Shown in pieces: positions 34,291 to 46,100 of a stretch of 64,000 nucleotides of DNA (position 1 is its first letter; each line of letters begins with the position of its first letter). The stretch covers positions 116,079,316 to 116,143,315 of the forward strand of contig NC_089222.1 in NCBI RefSeq assembly GCF_963924675.1. Direction: 5' to 3'. Position numbers and translations under genes: made by a program. The notes beneath the pieces are model-generated. The model was given only the letters and a program-made list of their open reading frames with translations, had not been told where the DNA came from and searched no databases. The stretch is from Phocoena phocoena (Eukaryota > Chordata > Mammalia > Artiodactyla > Phocoenidae).

Positions 34291-35979
34291 AACTAAAAGA
34301 GGAGGAAGATAAAAATGACGATGACGTGTAGGAAATGGAAAAAATGAACGAAGAATAAAAAATATTTTTCTATGGCAGGGATACTGCAATTTGGAGCTAA
34401 AAGTTTATTTTTTCACTTTCAGAGTTTTAATTTTTACTAGCGACCTCATTATGAAAAGAATTAACATAATATTTTTAAATATAATTCTAAAAGGACAAAA
34501 AACAAAACTAAGTTAAGTAAAAGAAAACTATCCCAATTCTTCCATACAATTGCAATTCCATTTGTTTTGGTTGAAAAAACTGGGTTTCTCTGAGTTAATT
34601 CAGTTGGATTAAGTCCACCCTGTCAAATGATTCAGAAAAAAATTAAGTGACTAGAGTTGGATGAGCATGTTTTCTCCAGAAACTCTGACTCTGATGTACT
34701 GAGAAAAGTTTTCATATCTATGAACAAGACTAAAATTGACGAGAAGCACTTTTAGTTAGTAAGCAACTCAGAAGGCTAAACTATTCAAATGCAAACTAGC
34801 TATGATAATTTACTATGACTACTTCAGCACAAATCATAAAATATTTCATTCGCAGAGATCTCTTTCATAAGACAACACTGCTAATGGCAGGCCAAACATA
34901 GTAGTATAAATAGATCTGTTTTTTAAGACACCATGCATCATTCTTTAATTGGAAGAAAATTATATAATAATAATTGGAGATTACATTACCTACAAAAATA
35001 CATCAAAACAATAATATTCCTTATTTTGACATACCAATCCAAGATAGTAAGATATACTAAATCACAGGCATCTATGATTTAAACAGGCATTTATTAGTTT
35101 AAGAAGACAACGGATCTACAGAAATATCAATTTGCTAGGTAATTCAATTATCACATTTCTGATCCACAGAGATGAAATTTCGAAATATCAAACATGCCAA
35201 AAACATATTTGTATACGAAAAGCCTAATGGAATCTGAAATGCATTGAATTAGCAAGTTGTCATGCAAGTATGGTAATAAGTTTAGTGCAAGAGGAGAAAG
35301 GGATTTTTCTCCTGAGACATAATGGACGCACTATTCCCTAAATAACAAAGTATAGACCAAGACCTCTAAAAGAAAAACCACTGTTCAAGGGAAGTATTTA
35401 CTAATCCCTAATGTTGAAAAATTTAACTTTTTTCATATAAGTTAGACAGAACCCTTTATCTACTTGTAGGTTCATATACTGGGATAATTACTTAATTTTT
35501 GCTTATAAAAATGAGCTAGTTGAAAGAGTTCATGAGGAATGAATCAGTATGTTCAGTGAGACATTATTATGATTTTGAGTGATTTTTTCTTTCCTATCTT
35601 TAAGGTTACCTTGATTATCCTTCTCCTCTCAAATGATATAGAAATGAATTCATGCATGCAAGTGTCTGGTCAAACTGTGAAAGCACTGCAATAATAAATC
35701 AAAGGATAATGTTTATTATATATTTTCAAAAAGGCAGCCAAATTTTAAAATTTAATTAACAAAACTGTCAGATCTACCTAGGGATGGGACAGAGTCCAGT
35801 GTTTTAATTAGAGGAGATGATCTTAGACAGAAACCAGAATAGTTACCTTTCGAGGTAGGAGGTTGGTCATAGTATACAGGTAAAGAGGAAGGTAGGTTGA
35901 AGAGCTGTTGGGGCATGTGGCAATTCTCTAACTGCTTATATTTCTTCAATGAATTAACAAGCAAAATAACCAGCTTCGA
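34291..35979. other. No gene or clear repeat seen
   Basis: About 1.7 kb of unique AT-rich DNA without recognised repeats or RNA genes. Confidence 0.5.
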
Positions 35980-36670
35980 GAAGGAGGGAAGAGGAGCTCA
36001 TATAGGTTTGAGGAGAGTGGGAAAGGTTTGAAATATTCATCTTGTAAAGAGAGAAAATGAATTGGCTCAAGAAATGGAGGAGGAGTTTTTGGCTCCACTG
36101 GAGGTAAATGGTCATGAATCTAAAATGTGTCAAACCAGTCTGATTGTGTGTTTCTCTCCAACTATGCAGGTGAAGACTAAGTGAAGAATTTAGCAAGAGT
36201 TGTGTTTTTGCCAGAAGAGTAGGGCAGATGAAAGAAAACTTGGTAAACCAGGAGAGGATGTATTTGAGGGACTGATTACTATGTTAGAGAAGGAAATTTC
36301 AGTCAAGTAAGGAGAGAATTGAAGGCAGTTTGGAGTGTCAGACAACGAATTGAAAACCTGAAAGAACTGGAATTTTTGCTTTCATCTGGGCTGTAGATGG
36401 AGTGTACAGGACAGATAGAAAATGACAGTTAAGAGTAGAATGCTTGACTTGAGATTATGGTGATGACTATAGGCAGAGAGGACAAGAGGTCAGAATAACT
36501 GAAGTGAGTCCAAGAAACCAGAATGCTACAGTGGAGGATGTATCGTGCTTGTAGAAAGTCATATTGCAGAGATTCAAGACAGCCATAAATGATCTTGGTG
36601 AAGTTGCCTAGGAGCACAGATCTTTGTGTATGGTTGGTCCTCCTCCCTTTTGTGGTCTCCACCCAGGGAC
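35980..36670. repeat. Ancient repeat-like sequence, family not assigned
   Basis: Purine-rich wording ('gtttgaggagagtgggaaag', 'gaaggcagtttggagtgtca', 'gatggagtgtacaggacag') is reminiscent of the type seen at 1-430 and 43.0-43.8 kb. The open frames on the minus strand here are unsupported. Confidence 0.4.
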
Positions 36671-37330
36671 TGGGGGACTAAACCAGAGACTGAAGCAGAG
36701 TTCTCCATGTCCTACAAAACATTTCCCACCTCTGTATCCCTTTTAAAAATGCCAATATTTATAGCTTCATTGTCACACTCTTCCTAAAAATCTATCAGGT
36801 ATGATCCCATCCATGTCACCAGAAGCTCAGCTCCCAGGTCATCTTCCAACACAGAGACTTTCATCCTTATATGCACATACTTTAAACTCACCAACTCTTT
36901 TACCTCTCCTGACCCCCAGTCCCTTCTATTGCACTCTCTGGAACTCATGCGCCCCCCAACCATCACCCAAATCCTTCGGGGTCATCACCTTCTTCTCTGA
37001 ATGTTACAGAACTAAAATAGCTATTTCTGGTGAGAATATTGCTTCTGCTGATACCCTGCTAAGTGGAGGAAATTTCACCTCCCACAAACTTCTTTCTTGA
37101 GCTCAAGGTGCTTTAGATGGCATCCCCAGCGAGATCTGGACCATTATTTCTCCTCTTCCTCCCCAATTTCTTTTAGTTTTATGACGCTTATACCATTAAA
37201 TCTAACCATCCACCAGCAGTTGTTTTGGTCATCCTGGGACCTTTCTGTCATTCTCTTAGTGTCTTAAAATACTATCAACTGGAGCCTACTCAAACACTCT
37301 CCCTCCCTCCAACACCACTCCTGTCATAAT
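36671..37330. other. Pyrimidine-rich stretch, no gene seen
   Basis: The plus strand is C/T-rich with several CCTCC and CTCCC runs. It could be a worn LINE or LTR piece, but no family can be named. The 99-codon frame at 36801-37100 has no recognisable feature. Confidence 0.4.
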
Positions 37331-37339
37331 TCTCGTGTT

Positions 37340-38340
37340 TTAATATCCATATCAACTCAAGAAGAGGTGAAAGAACCAACAGGCCTACAATCACAGAAAA
37401 CATCAAAAAGGAGTCAGTTATCCAATCCTAAAAGATGTTAAGTTCTAATGGTTTTACTTTGATTTTTATTAAAAATCAAAACTGATGGTTCCTAAGTTAT
37501 TTAAACTGGACCAGAGCATAGAAAAATATAGAGATCTCTCCAACTTAGTCTACAAAATAGTATATTCTTAATAACGAATATTAGCACAAAGGAAATCTAT
37601 TGTTCAATATTATGAAGATTACTCATGTGAATTAAGAAGATAAGTATAAAATTCTAAATGAAGTGCTACCAAATAAAATCCAGAGATGTTAAAAAAATAT
37701 ACCATGAGGTATATAAAGGTGGCTAAATATTAGGAGTTATATACATTTCATCAGTCATATTAATGAGTAAAAAGTGAAAAAATAAACCATGAGACTTTGA
37801 CTGATGTCAAAAAAAGCATCTGGTAACATTCAAAACCCATTCCAGGCTTTCAAAATTGCTTAGCAAACTTGGAAAAGAAAGGGTTGCCTTGATCTGATAA
37901 AGAGTATCCATCAGAAACCTTCAGCAGACATCATACTTAATAGGAAAGTATTAGACATAATTACCACTAAGGTGAGCAATGAGATAAGGATGCTTCTGTC
38001 ACTGACTTACCAATGCAAGGAATAAATAAGACAGGCAAGTTGTAAAAAGAAACACACAGCACTGTCATTGTTTAATGATAGTTTCTGCTTAGATAACACA
38101 AAATAATTAATGCAAAAAATATTTTACTGAAACTGGTTGGAGTGTCCAGTAAGTGGCAGAGTGATAAGGACAGTATAGAAAAAGTAATATTATAAATGAT
38201 CATACAAATATGATAGAAAATATTTAGTTCACTATAGCAACCAAAGTAAATATGAAATAACTAGAAATCATCCTAACATATTTCCAAGCCCTATATCAAA
38301 ACCTTGGGAAAGGCTAGTCTAGAACAAAGGAAGGACCAAC
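37340..38340 (+). mobile_element. Old L1M ORF2 (reverse transcriptase) remnant
   Basis: The order of wording matches the reverse transcriptase region of old L1s: 'gaccagagcatagaaaaa', 'gtcaaaaaaagcatctggta', 'gcagacatcatacttaatag', 'gagataaggatgcttctgtc', 'gaataaataagacaggcaag' and 'aagccctatatcaaaacctt'. The equivalent of the FADD box near 38060 is destroyed, and frameshifts and stops are frequent. Confidence 0.78.
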
Positions 38341-38407
38341 TCTTAAGAATACTTACTCATGATGGGGGCAAAACACCCACGACAGTCCCACTTTAAAACG
38401 ATTTAGT

Positions 38408-38662
38408 GTAATAGTGGTTTTCACCTGATGTTAGGTAATAAAATGTAGTGGTGAATCCTGTAGACTCTGGAAACAGAAAACACTGGCTTCAGATCCTGAC
38501 TGTACAATGTACTAAGCATGTTTGTTGATTTCATTCTTCTGAGCCTCAATATGCTTAAACAAAAGGATGGCAATAATATCTATCTTTATTAGACTGTAGT
38601 TAGAATTGAGATGTGTATAACTTTCTTGGTGCAATGTCTAGCATGTGTTAATAGTTCAGTAA
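38408..38662 (+). repeat. MIR SINE, near complete
   Basis: From 'aatgtagtggtgaatcctgt' through 'cagatcctgactgtacaatg' and 'tcattcttctgagcctcaat' to 'gcaatgtctagcatgtgtta', the order follows a nearly full MIR. Confidence 0.75.
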
Positions 38663-39300
38663 CCCACCATCATATTTCTCATGGATTCTTACAATATCTT
38701 CCTGACTGGTCTCTCTGTTGCTTCCTTCGGCTCCTTCGGTTCCCAACGCAGAGTGATCCTGTCAAATAGTAATTCAGATGATGATAATCTTTGGGTCAGC
38801 ATCCTTAAATGACTTCCTATTGTAGGCAGAGTAAAAGCAAAGCCCTTACAGTGGCCTAGATGGCCCTTTTTTTATTCAGTCCCTTGTTCCCTCTCTTCTC
38901 CTACTCCACTCCCACTTCCTTCTCAGGGAACTGGAATCTGTCGTTCCCTCTGCTTGGAGCACTCTGCCCTAAGTTTGCTTCCTCGGCTCCTTCGTCTTAT
39001 TTCTCAAATGTCATCCTTTGGTAGACAGACTCCCTGACCATCCTATCTAAAATTGAAAAACAAAACCCAAAACCCTCACTCTGATCACTCCCTTTTCCCT
39101 TTTCCTTTTAAAATTATTTTTCCATTACCACTATGTAGCGTTATAGTTTACATTATAGTTTACAAAAGTGTCTTTTGTTGTCTTCCCTAGTACAGTGTAA
39201 TCTGCACGGGGGCAGGGATTTTCATCTATTTTCTTTTTCCCCAGTACCTAGAACAATGCCTGGCACACAATATATACTCAATAAATATTTGTTGCATGAT
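38663..39300 (+). mobile_element. L2 LINE 3' part
   Basis: The landmarks 'ccctctgcttggagcactct', 'atttctcaaatgtcatcctt', 'ccctgaccatcctatctaaa', 'ctgcacgggggcagggattt' and 'caatgcctggcacacaatat', followed by 'caataaatatttgttgca', mark the L2 3' end in order over about 0.6 kb. Confidence 0.85.
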
Positions 39301-39386
39301 TATAATTGCTATTATTATAACAATAACACTATTAAATGGAGTTACTGATTTTATTTCCATGTGTTAATATGCTGACTGTAAAATAT

Positions 39387-39619
39387 TAAAAGTTTGGGCT
39401 TCCCTGGTGGCGCAGTGGTTGAGAGTCCGCCTGCCGATGCAGGGGACACAGGTTCATGCCCCAGTCCGAGAAGATCCCACATGCTGCGGAGCGGCTGGGC
39501 CCGTGAGCCATGGCCGCTGAGACTGCACGTCTGGAGCCTGTGCTCCGCAACGGGAGAGGCCACAACAGTGAGAGACCCGCGTACCACAAAATAAATAAAT
39601 AAATAAAAAATAAAAGTTT
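39387..39619 (+). mobile_element. tRNA-derived SINE, short cetacean CHR form
   Basis: It starts 'gggcttccctggtggcgcag' at 39396, and has 'cgctgagactgcacgtctgg' and 'caacagtgagagacccgcgt' before an (AAAT)n tail. TAAAAGTTT flanks it (39387-39395 and 39611-39619). The minus-strand open frames that overlap it are antisense reads of the SINE. Confidence 0.92.
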
Positions 39620-40600
39620 TTATTGTATTTCATCAGCGTATTTTAGAGTGATTCTTTTTCATTTTGCTCCCTGTAGTTCCTACTACAGGAAAGCTACCTT
39701 CTAATTGTAGTGGTCCTTGATTATCCTGGTCTATGATTTTTTTAATATCCCACATAGGTCTCTCCCGAACATCTCTTGATATCCATTTATTTAGGATCCT
39801 GTACTATAACAAGCTACAAATCTTTTTTAAAAATGCCTCATTTCAAATATCTTTCCCATGAGTTACTTTGAGATCAAATTCCAAGACTGAAAAAACCTGC
39901 CACAATGCCTACACTGAACAAGTGAGCCAGTCCAATCTCAGTCAGCAATTTGGCTCAGTAAAGGCTTCTCTCTATCACTGTAAATACGAATCAGGTTCTC
40001 AACACCTAGCATCCGTCAAACCTTGGGGGCACAGCTAGGATTTGGAGAAGCTCATAGGAAGTTGTGTAGGCCTGGCTCCAACAGAGGAGCCACTGAAGTG
40101 TATAAACAGTGTGAAGAATGAATAAAAATGATGAAGAACTTTCTCAAAATTCTGACCAAACAATCTGTCAACTTTTGAGGGGATTACGAGATCCAGGAAA
40201 AACTGGCTTTTATGTTAAAGGTTATTAGTCAACAGATAATATTTTCTGGAGGAAGTCTGAACTAAAGAGGCTCCACAGAGATTAGAGGATTTTAAACATT
40301 ATACACATGTGAACATTCACACCAGAAATGAGCCAATAAATCAGCTTCCTTAACTCTTACTGGAACTGATTAAAAACTAGAGCCAAAGTCCTCCAGTGGT
40401 GTGAGATAATCAAAGGCATTTTTTTAGAGTGATGTGTAGATGGTGATTTATAAACCGGAAAGATTGCCATGTTATTTGGTAAACAAAACCTAGATAACAC
40501 AATTCTTCCCATATATTGCTTCAGTTATAATCCTGATGGAGTACATGTATTAGTTTGGTTGAAGTTATAAAATTTTATCTAATTCATATTCATAATTATT
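39620..40600. other. No gene or clear repeat seen
   Basis: About 1 kb of unique DNA. The segment near 39890-40110 is less AT-rich and may be a worn LTR, but the family cannot be named. Confidence 0.45.
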
Positions 40601-40601
40601 T

Positions 40602-40828
40602 TAATTAGATTTTTTTTTTTTTTTTTGTGGTACGCGGGCCTCTCACTGCTGTGGCCTCTCCCGCTGCGGACCACAGGCTCCGGACGCGCAGGCCCAGCGG
40701 CCATGGCCCACGGGCCCAGCCGCTACGCGGCACGCAGGATCCTCCCGGACCGTGGCACGAACTCGCGCCCCCTGCATCGGCAGGCGGACTCCCGACCACT
40801 GCGCCACCAGGGAAGCCCTAATTAGATT
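40602..40828 (-). mobile_element. tRNA-derived SINE, short cetacean CHR form, minus strand
   Basis: On the minus strand it starts at 40818 with 'gggcttccctggtggcgcag' and runs through 'ccggagcctgtggtccgcag' to 'gcgtaccac' and a poly-A seen as T's at 40611-40626. The duplication TAATTAGATT is at 40602-40611 and 40819-40828. GC content is very high compared with its surroundings, and many CpGs remain, which suggests youth. Confidence 0.94.
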
Positions 40829-41667
40829 CTCATACCCATTTTCTGATTAGGATGTTAGAAAATCAGTGTTAACTCTGGTTCTACTGATGTTCACCATCAT
40901 AGTACTTAACTAGATTCACCTACAAGCTTTTGTTTGGGATCTTACTATCCGGTAACCATACTATTTTGATTTGAATGTAGGTAAAGTCAACAAAATATTT
41001 TGAATTCCCTAGTGTCAGAGGAATATAAATCTATAGTTATAGGCTTTTAGATATAATTGATTGTTAGAACTTCCAACACTCAGGATTTGATCTAACCCTT
41101 AGGTAAATAATACTTTATCCCTCAAATTACTCACTAGTTCCATCTTATACAGTTAGTAATCGGAGTGGGAGTATTACAAGACTCTCAGCCTGAGATTATA
41201 TGCCTAATACGGCTTCCTGAGGTTTGACAAATAAATGCACCAGATAGAAAGCATGCACTTGAGTTTACCCATAATTTGACTGCAGGGGAATATTGGTGCT
41301 GGAATCCAGGTTTCCTTGAATCAGAGTATCTCAGAAAAGATTTTGGAGAGAACTGGGTTTATTGGTTTTAGTAGCAGAATAGTTCTTAATGCAGCAATAC
41401 TAGCAATCTCAATGTAATAACCCAAGCTTCTTTCACTGAAGTGTGGAGATGGGTGGAGAAAGCAGAGGGTTAAGACCATCCCATCACCATTCCAACACCA
41501 TGTGCCACTGTGTTGTCTCTGACACCTCCATTACACCTTTGGGCTCAGTTGAGGCTACTTTGAGAAAAGGTTCTAACCCCTTTAAAAATTCATTTTTAAT
41601 TTCATTTATTTTATTTTAAATTATTGCCAAGTGGTAAGAACAAGTGGGTGTGGCAGCTTAATGCCCT
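40829..41667. other. No gene or clear repeat seen
   Basis: Unique AT-rich DNA without recognised features. Confidence 0.45.
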
Positions 41668-42065
41668 TATTTATTATTTAAATTAATTTTTATTGGAGTA
41701 AAGTTGATTTACAGTGTTGTGGTAGTTTGTGCTGTATAGCAAAGGGAATCAGTTATACATATACATATATCTACTCTTGTTTAGATTCTATTCCCATATA
41801 GGCCATTACAGAGTATTGAGTAGAGTTCCCTGTGCTATGCAGTAGGTTCTTATTAGTTATCTATTTTATATATAGCAGTGTGTATATGTCAATCCAATCT
41901 CCCAATTTATCCCTCCCGCCCCCTGTTTCCCCCTTGGTTACCATAAGTTTGTTTTCTACATCTGTGACTGTATCTCTGTTTTGTAAATAGGGTCATTTGT
42001 ACCATTTTGTTAGATTCCACAGATATGTGATATCATATGATACTTGTTTCTCTAACTTACTGCAA
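41668..42065 (-). mobile_element. L1 3' UTR fragment, minus strand
   Basis: Read on the plus strand: 'ttattggagtaaagttgatt', 'gtgctgtatagcaaagggaa', 'ccctgtgctatgcagtaggt', 'cccgccccctgtttcccc' and 'tgatatcatatgatacttgt'. This is the reverse complement of the L1 3' UTR and ORF2 end. It is older than the copies at 17.4 and 49.3 kb and no duplication is clear. Confidence 0.85.
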
Positions 42066-42099
42066 ACTGAAAAAAGCAGAGAAGCCTCGAAGCCAGGTG

Positions 42100-42165
42100 A
42101 TTCCCTGGGATCACATGGCTAATTTTTAGACTGAAATCTAGTCCAGTGCTTTTCTTACTACATCA
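42100..42165 (+). repeat. Possible MIR fragment
   Basis: The segment 'tgggatcacatggctaattt', then 'gtccagtgcttttcttact', resembles the 3' half of MIR. It is short and diverged. Confidence 0.4.
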
Positions 42166-42365
42166 ATCCTTAACAAAATGCTTCCTGAAGCAAAGGCAGA
42201 GCAACCTCACTAGTATTCAAAGAGTGCACATTAACAAATAAAATGTCATACCTTTCTTTTTAAAGAGATAATTTTGAAGGAAACACTACTACTTAAAACC
42301 CATCAGCCATTACAGATGGTTGCTCCTTAAGAAAACCTTAGTACACCTTCCAAGACCTAGACGAG

Positions 42366-42550
42366 TACTGCCCAATAAAACGTCCTATGATATTTCTGCT
42401 CTGTCCAACATGGTCGCTACAAGCCACGTGTGGTTATGAAGCATTTCAAATGTGCTTCTTACGTGTGACTGAGGAATGAAATACTTAATTTTAATTAGTT
42501 TACATTTAAGTAGCCACATGTGGCTGGGGGCCACCATGTCAGACAGCCCA
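42366..42550 (+). mobile_element. hAT-type non-autonomous DNA transposon (MITE)
   Basis: The left end 'actgcccaataaaac', the pair 'gccacgtgtggttatgaagc' and 'tagccacatgtggctggggg', and the right end 'gtcagacagccca' match an old mammalian hAT MITE that starts 'cagtgctgtccaatagaa'. The exact family name is uncertain. No transposase is present. Confidence 0.7.
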
Positions 42551-42554
42551 GGCC

Positions 42555-42990
42555 TAGTACTTTCCTTCCCCTCTAGTCTCACCTTTCACCACACCCTCAC
42601 CTACCACTTTATGGCTTGTCCATATTACATTTCAGTTTTATGAACTCACCTGCTCTCTCCTGACTTCTAAACGTTTTGTTAGTACCACTCCCTAATTCCT
42701 CACTTCCCTTTTACTTGCTAACTTCTATTCACCTTTTGTATTTGATGAAATGAAGCTTTCCTTAAGAAGCTGTCTTAATTCTCTAACCCTCTTCTCCCTT
42801 AACCCCATATTTACAGCATCCACCTAAGGTAGAGAGCATTTAACCTACATTAGGGCAATTATATTTTTACTATCCCTTTCCACCTATGAGATTTTAAGAG
42901 TCTCTATGGAAAAAAACTGTGTTAGCCACAAGCACATGACTTGCCACATGTATTTTGAACAAATTAATATAGGAATGAATAAATGAATAT
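42555..42990 (+). mobile_element. L2 LINE 3' end
   Basis: The wording 'ctgctctctcctgacttcta', 'gaagctttccttaagaagct', 'attatatttttactatccc' and 'atgaataaatgaat' follows an L2 3' end, more diverged than the copy at 38.7 kb. Confidence 0.55.
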
Positions 42991-42999
42991 TGAAATGTC

Positions 43000-43760
43000 T
43001 GCTTAAATGTTTTAAGTATACTTCTGAAAGTTAGGCAGAAAAAAATGGATGCAACGTGGAGAACTATTGTCATCTCTCAAGCAGAATAATGACAAACTCC
43101 ACATTTAAGTCCAACAGTAGTGTGATGAACTGATTAGATGGAATAGTGTTTAGAAATCCATTTCAATAGTCAGCACTGATGTCATGATGGTCTGGACTAG
43201 AGTCATTTAAGTGATCATGGAAAAGAAGGTGTGTATCTAAAAGACATGTTGAGAATTCGGTTGAATAGAAATGGAAGGAAACTGAGTAACCAGAAACAAT
43301 TCAATGTGCCTTTTGTAAGAAATACAGAGAATAGCAATAACAAACAAAGATATTACATTTGGGAGCTAAATAAAACTTTGGGTGATGCACGATAAGAATG
43401 ATGATGGGCTAGTAAATTCTGAGGAATATCAAAGTGTGAAATGTCTAAGTTGCACAAGCAATTGATAATACGTGACTATTGAGACTGTATTGGGACAATC
43501 AGGCTGAAAGTTGTAGATATTAGAGCCATATGATTGGTTGGGCTTTTGATGGAAATCAGTGTTGGAAGATAAAACTGAATAAGTATTTAAATACATCCAA
43601 GTTAAGAGACAAAAGGAAGTGGGAATGCCAGTAGACTATTCAGAAGTATACAAAAATTAAAAGGTAAGAGTTTTAAGGAGAGGGGGCATAGTTAAAAGTA
43701 TAGACTTCCCAAGAGAAACTGAATTGGAAAGACATGAAAAAAATGAAATTTGGATAGAAA
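43000..43760. repeat. Possible ancient repeat, family not assigned
   Basis: Purine-rich phrasing ('gtctggactagagtcattta', 'aagacatgttgagaattcgg', 'tatgattggttgggcttttg') recalls the old repeat type suggested at 1-430 and 36 kb. It has no coding content. Confidence 0.35.
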
Positions 43761-45985
43761 AAGTCTTAGGGGATGTTCTTTGAGACAGCTGTCATTCTTA
43801 TGCCGTGTATAAAAGTGCAAAGAAGAAATATTGACATTCCATACTTCTCAAGTGGCCAGAGGACTGTGCTCCAGATATAAGACAATAAATTCAGAGACAG
43901 GGCTTACTATTCTTTATTGTGTTTGGGACCAGGAATTTTGTTTTTTTATCTTTATTTTTTTAAAGAGATGGAAGGCTGAGGTCTGCTAAAAGTTTACCCC
44001 TTCAAACTTAATATAAATAATTTTGAAGAGTATTTGTCATTGGTTTTACAAAACCTTGGGTGCTTAAATAAAAAGGATCCATAATCTACAGGGTCTATAT
44101 AAGAATTTTTTTGTAATAGGTTATTCTCTTAGCCCTTAGGGCATAGACACACAAAAACTTGTGTGCTAATACTATATTAGGTATTAGTATTCCTATACTA
44201 ATACTATAATACTAATACTATAGTATTCCTATATTAGGAAGTGCTCCTCCAAGGAAGTCACAATGAGGGAAAAAGGAAGCGGGGGAGAGCAAAAACATGG
44301 AAGCGCTTTGCCAACTCCTTACACTTTGCATCAAGCACAATTTTGCCCTTTTTAAGAGGCAGCATGAACTACTACATCTCAGTCTACCTTGGGGTAAAGA
44401 AAGGAGAAAAATGCATCTGTCATTTCGCATTTCAATTGTCACAGGTTTGCTTCATGGCTATTAACACACCCTCCCCGGACCCAAACACACACACTGCTAG
44501 GTTGCATGCAAACATCTCTAATGTGTCCCATGCTATCTCATGTCTCAGAAGCAATAAGAAAGCATCAGGGAGGAAGGCTAAATGTACCATGTGGGCATGA
44601 AGCAAGATGCAGTCATGTTGGCCAATGCAAAGTAGGTAGTTACAGTATCTGGAGTGATATAGTGTCCAGTGGTCTCAGAGAGATCCTGCTAAGAGGTTTT
44701 AAGATGGCACTAAGAGGTATCTGATATAGTTCACAAGTACCAGCCACTTTATTCTGTCTTCTCTGGCCTTTGCACTCAAGGGTGGTTTGCATACAGCCTC
44801 TAATTTGAGTTCTATTTTTGTGATGGGGTAATTATAGACAGTGAATGTACAAGTGTGTGAACACTGATATTTTTAGATAATACACATCCTGGGATAGTTT
44901 GAGTAGGAATGGTGGTCTGACTTGCTTATTAACTCTGATATTGATAAATTATGGTGATTTTCATACCCGCTTTATTTCTGTATAGTTTGACCGCTGAAAT
45001 TCTATAGTCTCTAGACAAATCTTTTTTATATTTGTTTGATAAAAAATGTACTTCATCAACCTGACGTGGCCTTTTGCCTTTTTGAGCTAGCAAAATTTCA
45101 TGAATGCCCCAGACTCAATTCAAAAGTCACCTTTTCTCTAAAGATGATATTGTATATTGAAGCTTACTAAAGCTTAAGTTCTTAAAGTACCTATTTAAGG
45201 AAAAAAATGAATACAGTCAAAATTACCCATAAAAATTATTAAAATCACCCACTAGGAACAGTATTAAATATATACAAATACATACATATATCTATGTATA
45301 TAGTCTGTTTATACAAACCAAATGGAATCCACTAGGTGTTGGCTAGTCAGTATTTTCTGTGTAGCTCCAAGTCTCAAGAAAGCCTTAAAATCAGTCACAC
45401 ATTTCTTCTATCATTTTTGCTCTTGAGTTTCAGGTTTACTTATATCAATTGTTTATTTAATAGAATTAAATTAGGTGTTTGACTCAACTCCATTGACCCA
45501 GACCTTCTCAAAAAGATGTTATCTCTTCTCTGTGCTTTTATTTCACCCTCTTTATGCCATTGGCAGGAAGTTTATCATATTTATCATTTCTATTTGGGGA
45601 GATGTGAGGCATTCCCTACAGCCATCTCCCATTTGGATATAATGTTTTTGTCTTCCTAGATAGGCAATGATATTAGAATTAAAACTAGGAAAGATTAAAA
45701 TAGAATATAATAGGAAAGTATTATGAATAATAACATGAAAAAACTGCAACAGCTCTACGTTTCTAGTGATTTGCTAAGTAAAAATCCATTCCTTTGATTT
45801 GATCTTTTAGTTGTAGACAACTTGTTCCTGGATCACAAAGCTGAGAACCGAAGCTAACAGAGGTCATGGTCTTAAGGGAGGCCTGTTTAGTACATCCTGA
45901 TTTGACATACCAGCTGTCCTTCTGGAAAGGCTTCTCTGCTACAGTTCTCTACAGCCGTAACAGCATTGTGGTTGGTTCTCCCCAG
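43761..45985. other. No gene seen; palindromic AT block near 44.2 kb
   Basis: The 119-codon frame at 44241-44600 is the longest plus-strand frame outside elements. It is Lys/Arg-rich at its start, shows no domain, and has no splice or promoter signal that I can support. I treat it as chance. Confidence 0.45.
44160..44240. repeat. AT-rich imperfect palindrome with repeated TACTAATA units
   Basis: Units of 'actaatacta' and 'gtattagtattcctata' lie in both orientations within 80 bp. 'ggtattagtattcctata' is partly reverse-complementary to the following 'ctaatactataatacta'. 'tagtattcctatattagg' repeats the 'agtattcctata' phrase. Confidence 0.8.
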
Positions 45986-45989
45986 AGCC

Positions 45990-46100
45990 ATCCACCCTAC
46001 TAGAAAGTGAGTTCCATGAAAACAGGGATTCTCTTATCTTTGTATCCCTGATGTCCAACACAGTTTAGTGGGTAATAGGTTCTCAAAAATGTTTGAAGAC
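45990..46100 (+). repeat. L2 3' end fragment
   Basis: The segments 'ctagaaagtgagttccatga', 'aaaacagggattctcttatc' and 'tttgtatccctgatgtccaa' follow the L2 3' end. Confidence 0.65.

Noticed and set aside
44241..44600. 119-codon plus-strand open frame, the longest outside recognised elements
   Set aside because: It has no domain, signal peptide or known protein resemblance, no visible exon context, and sits next to an AT palindrome. This length is expected by chance in 64 kb.
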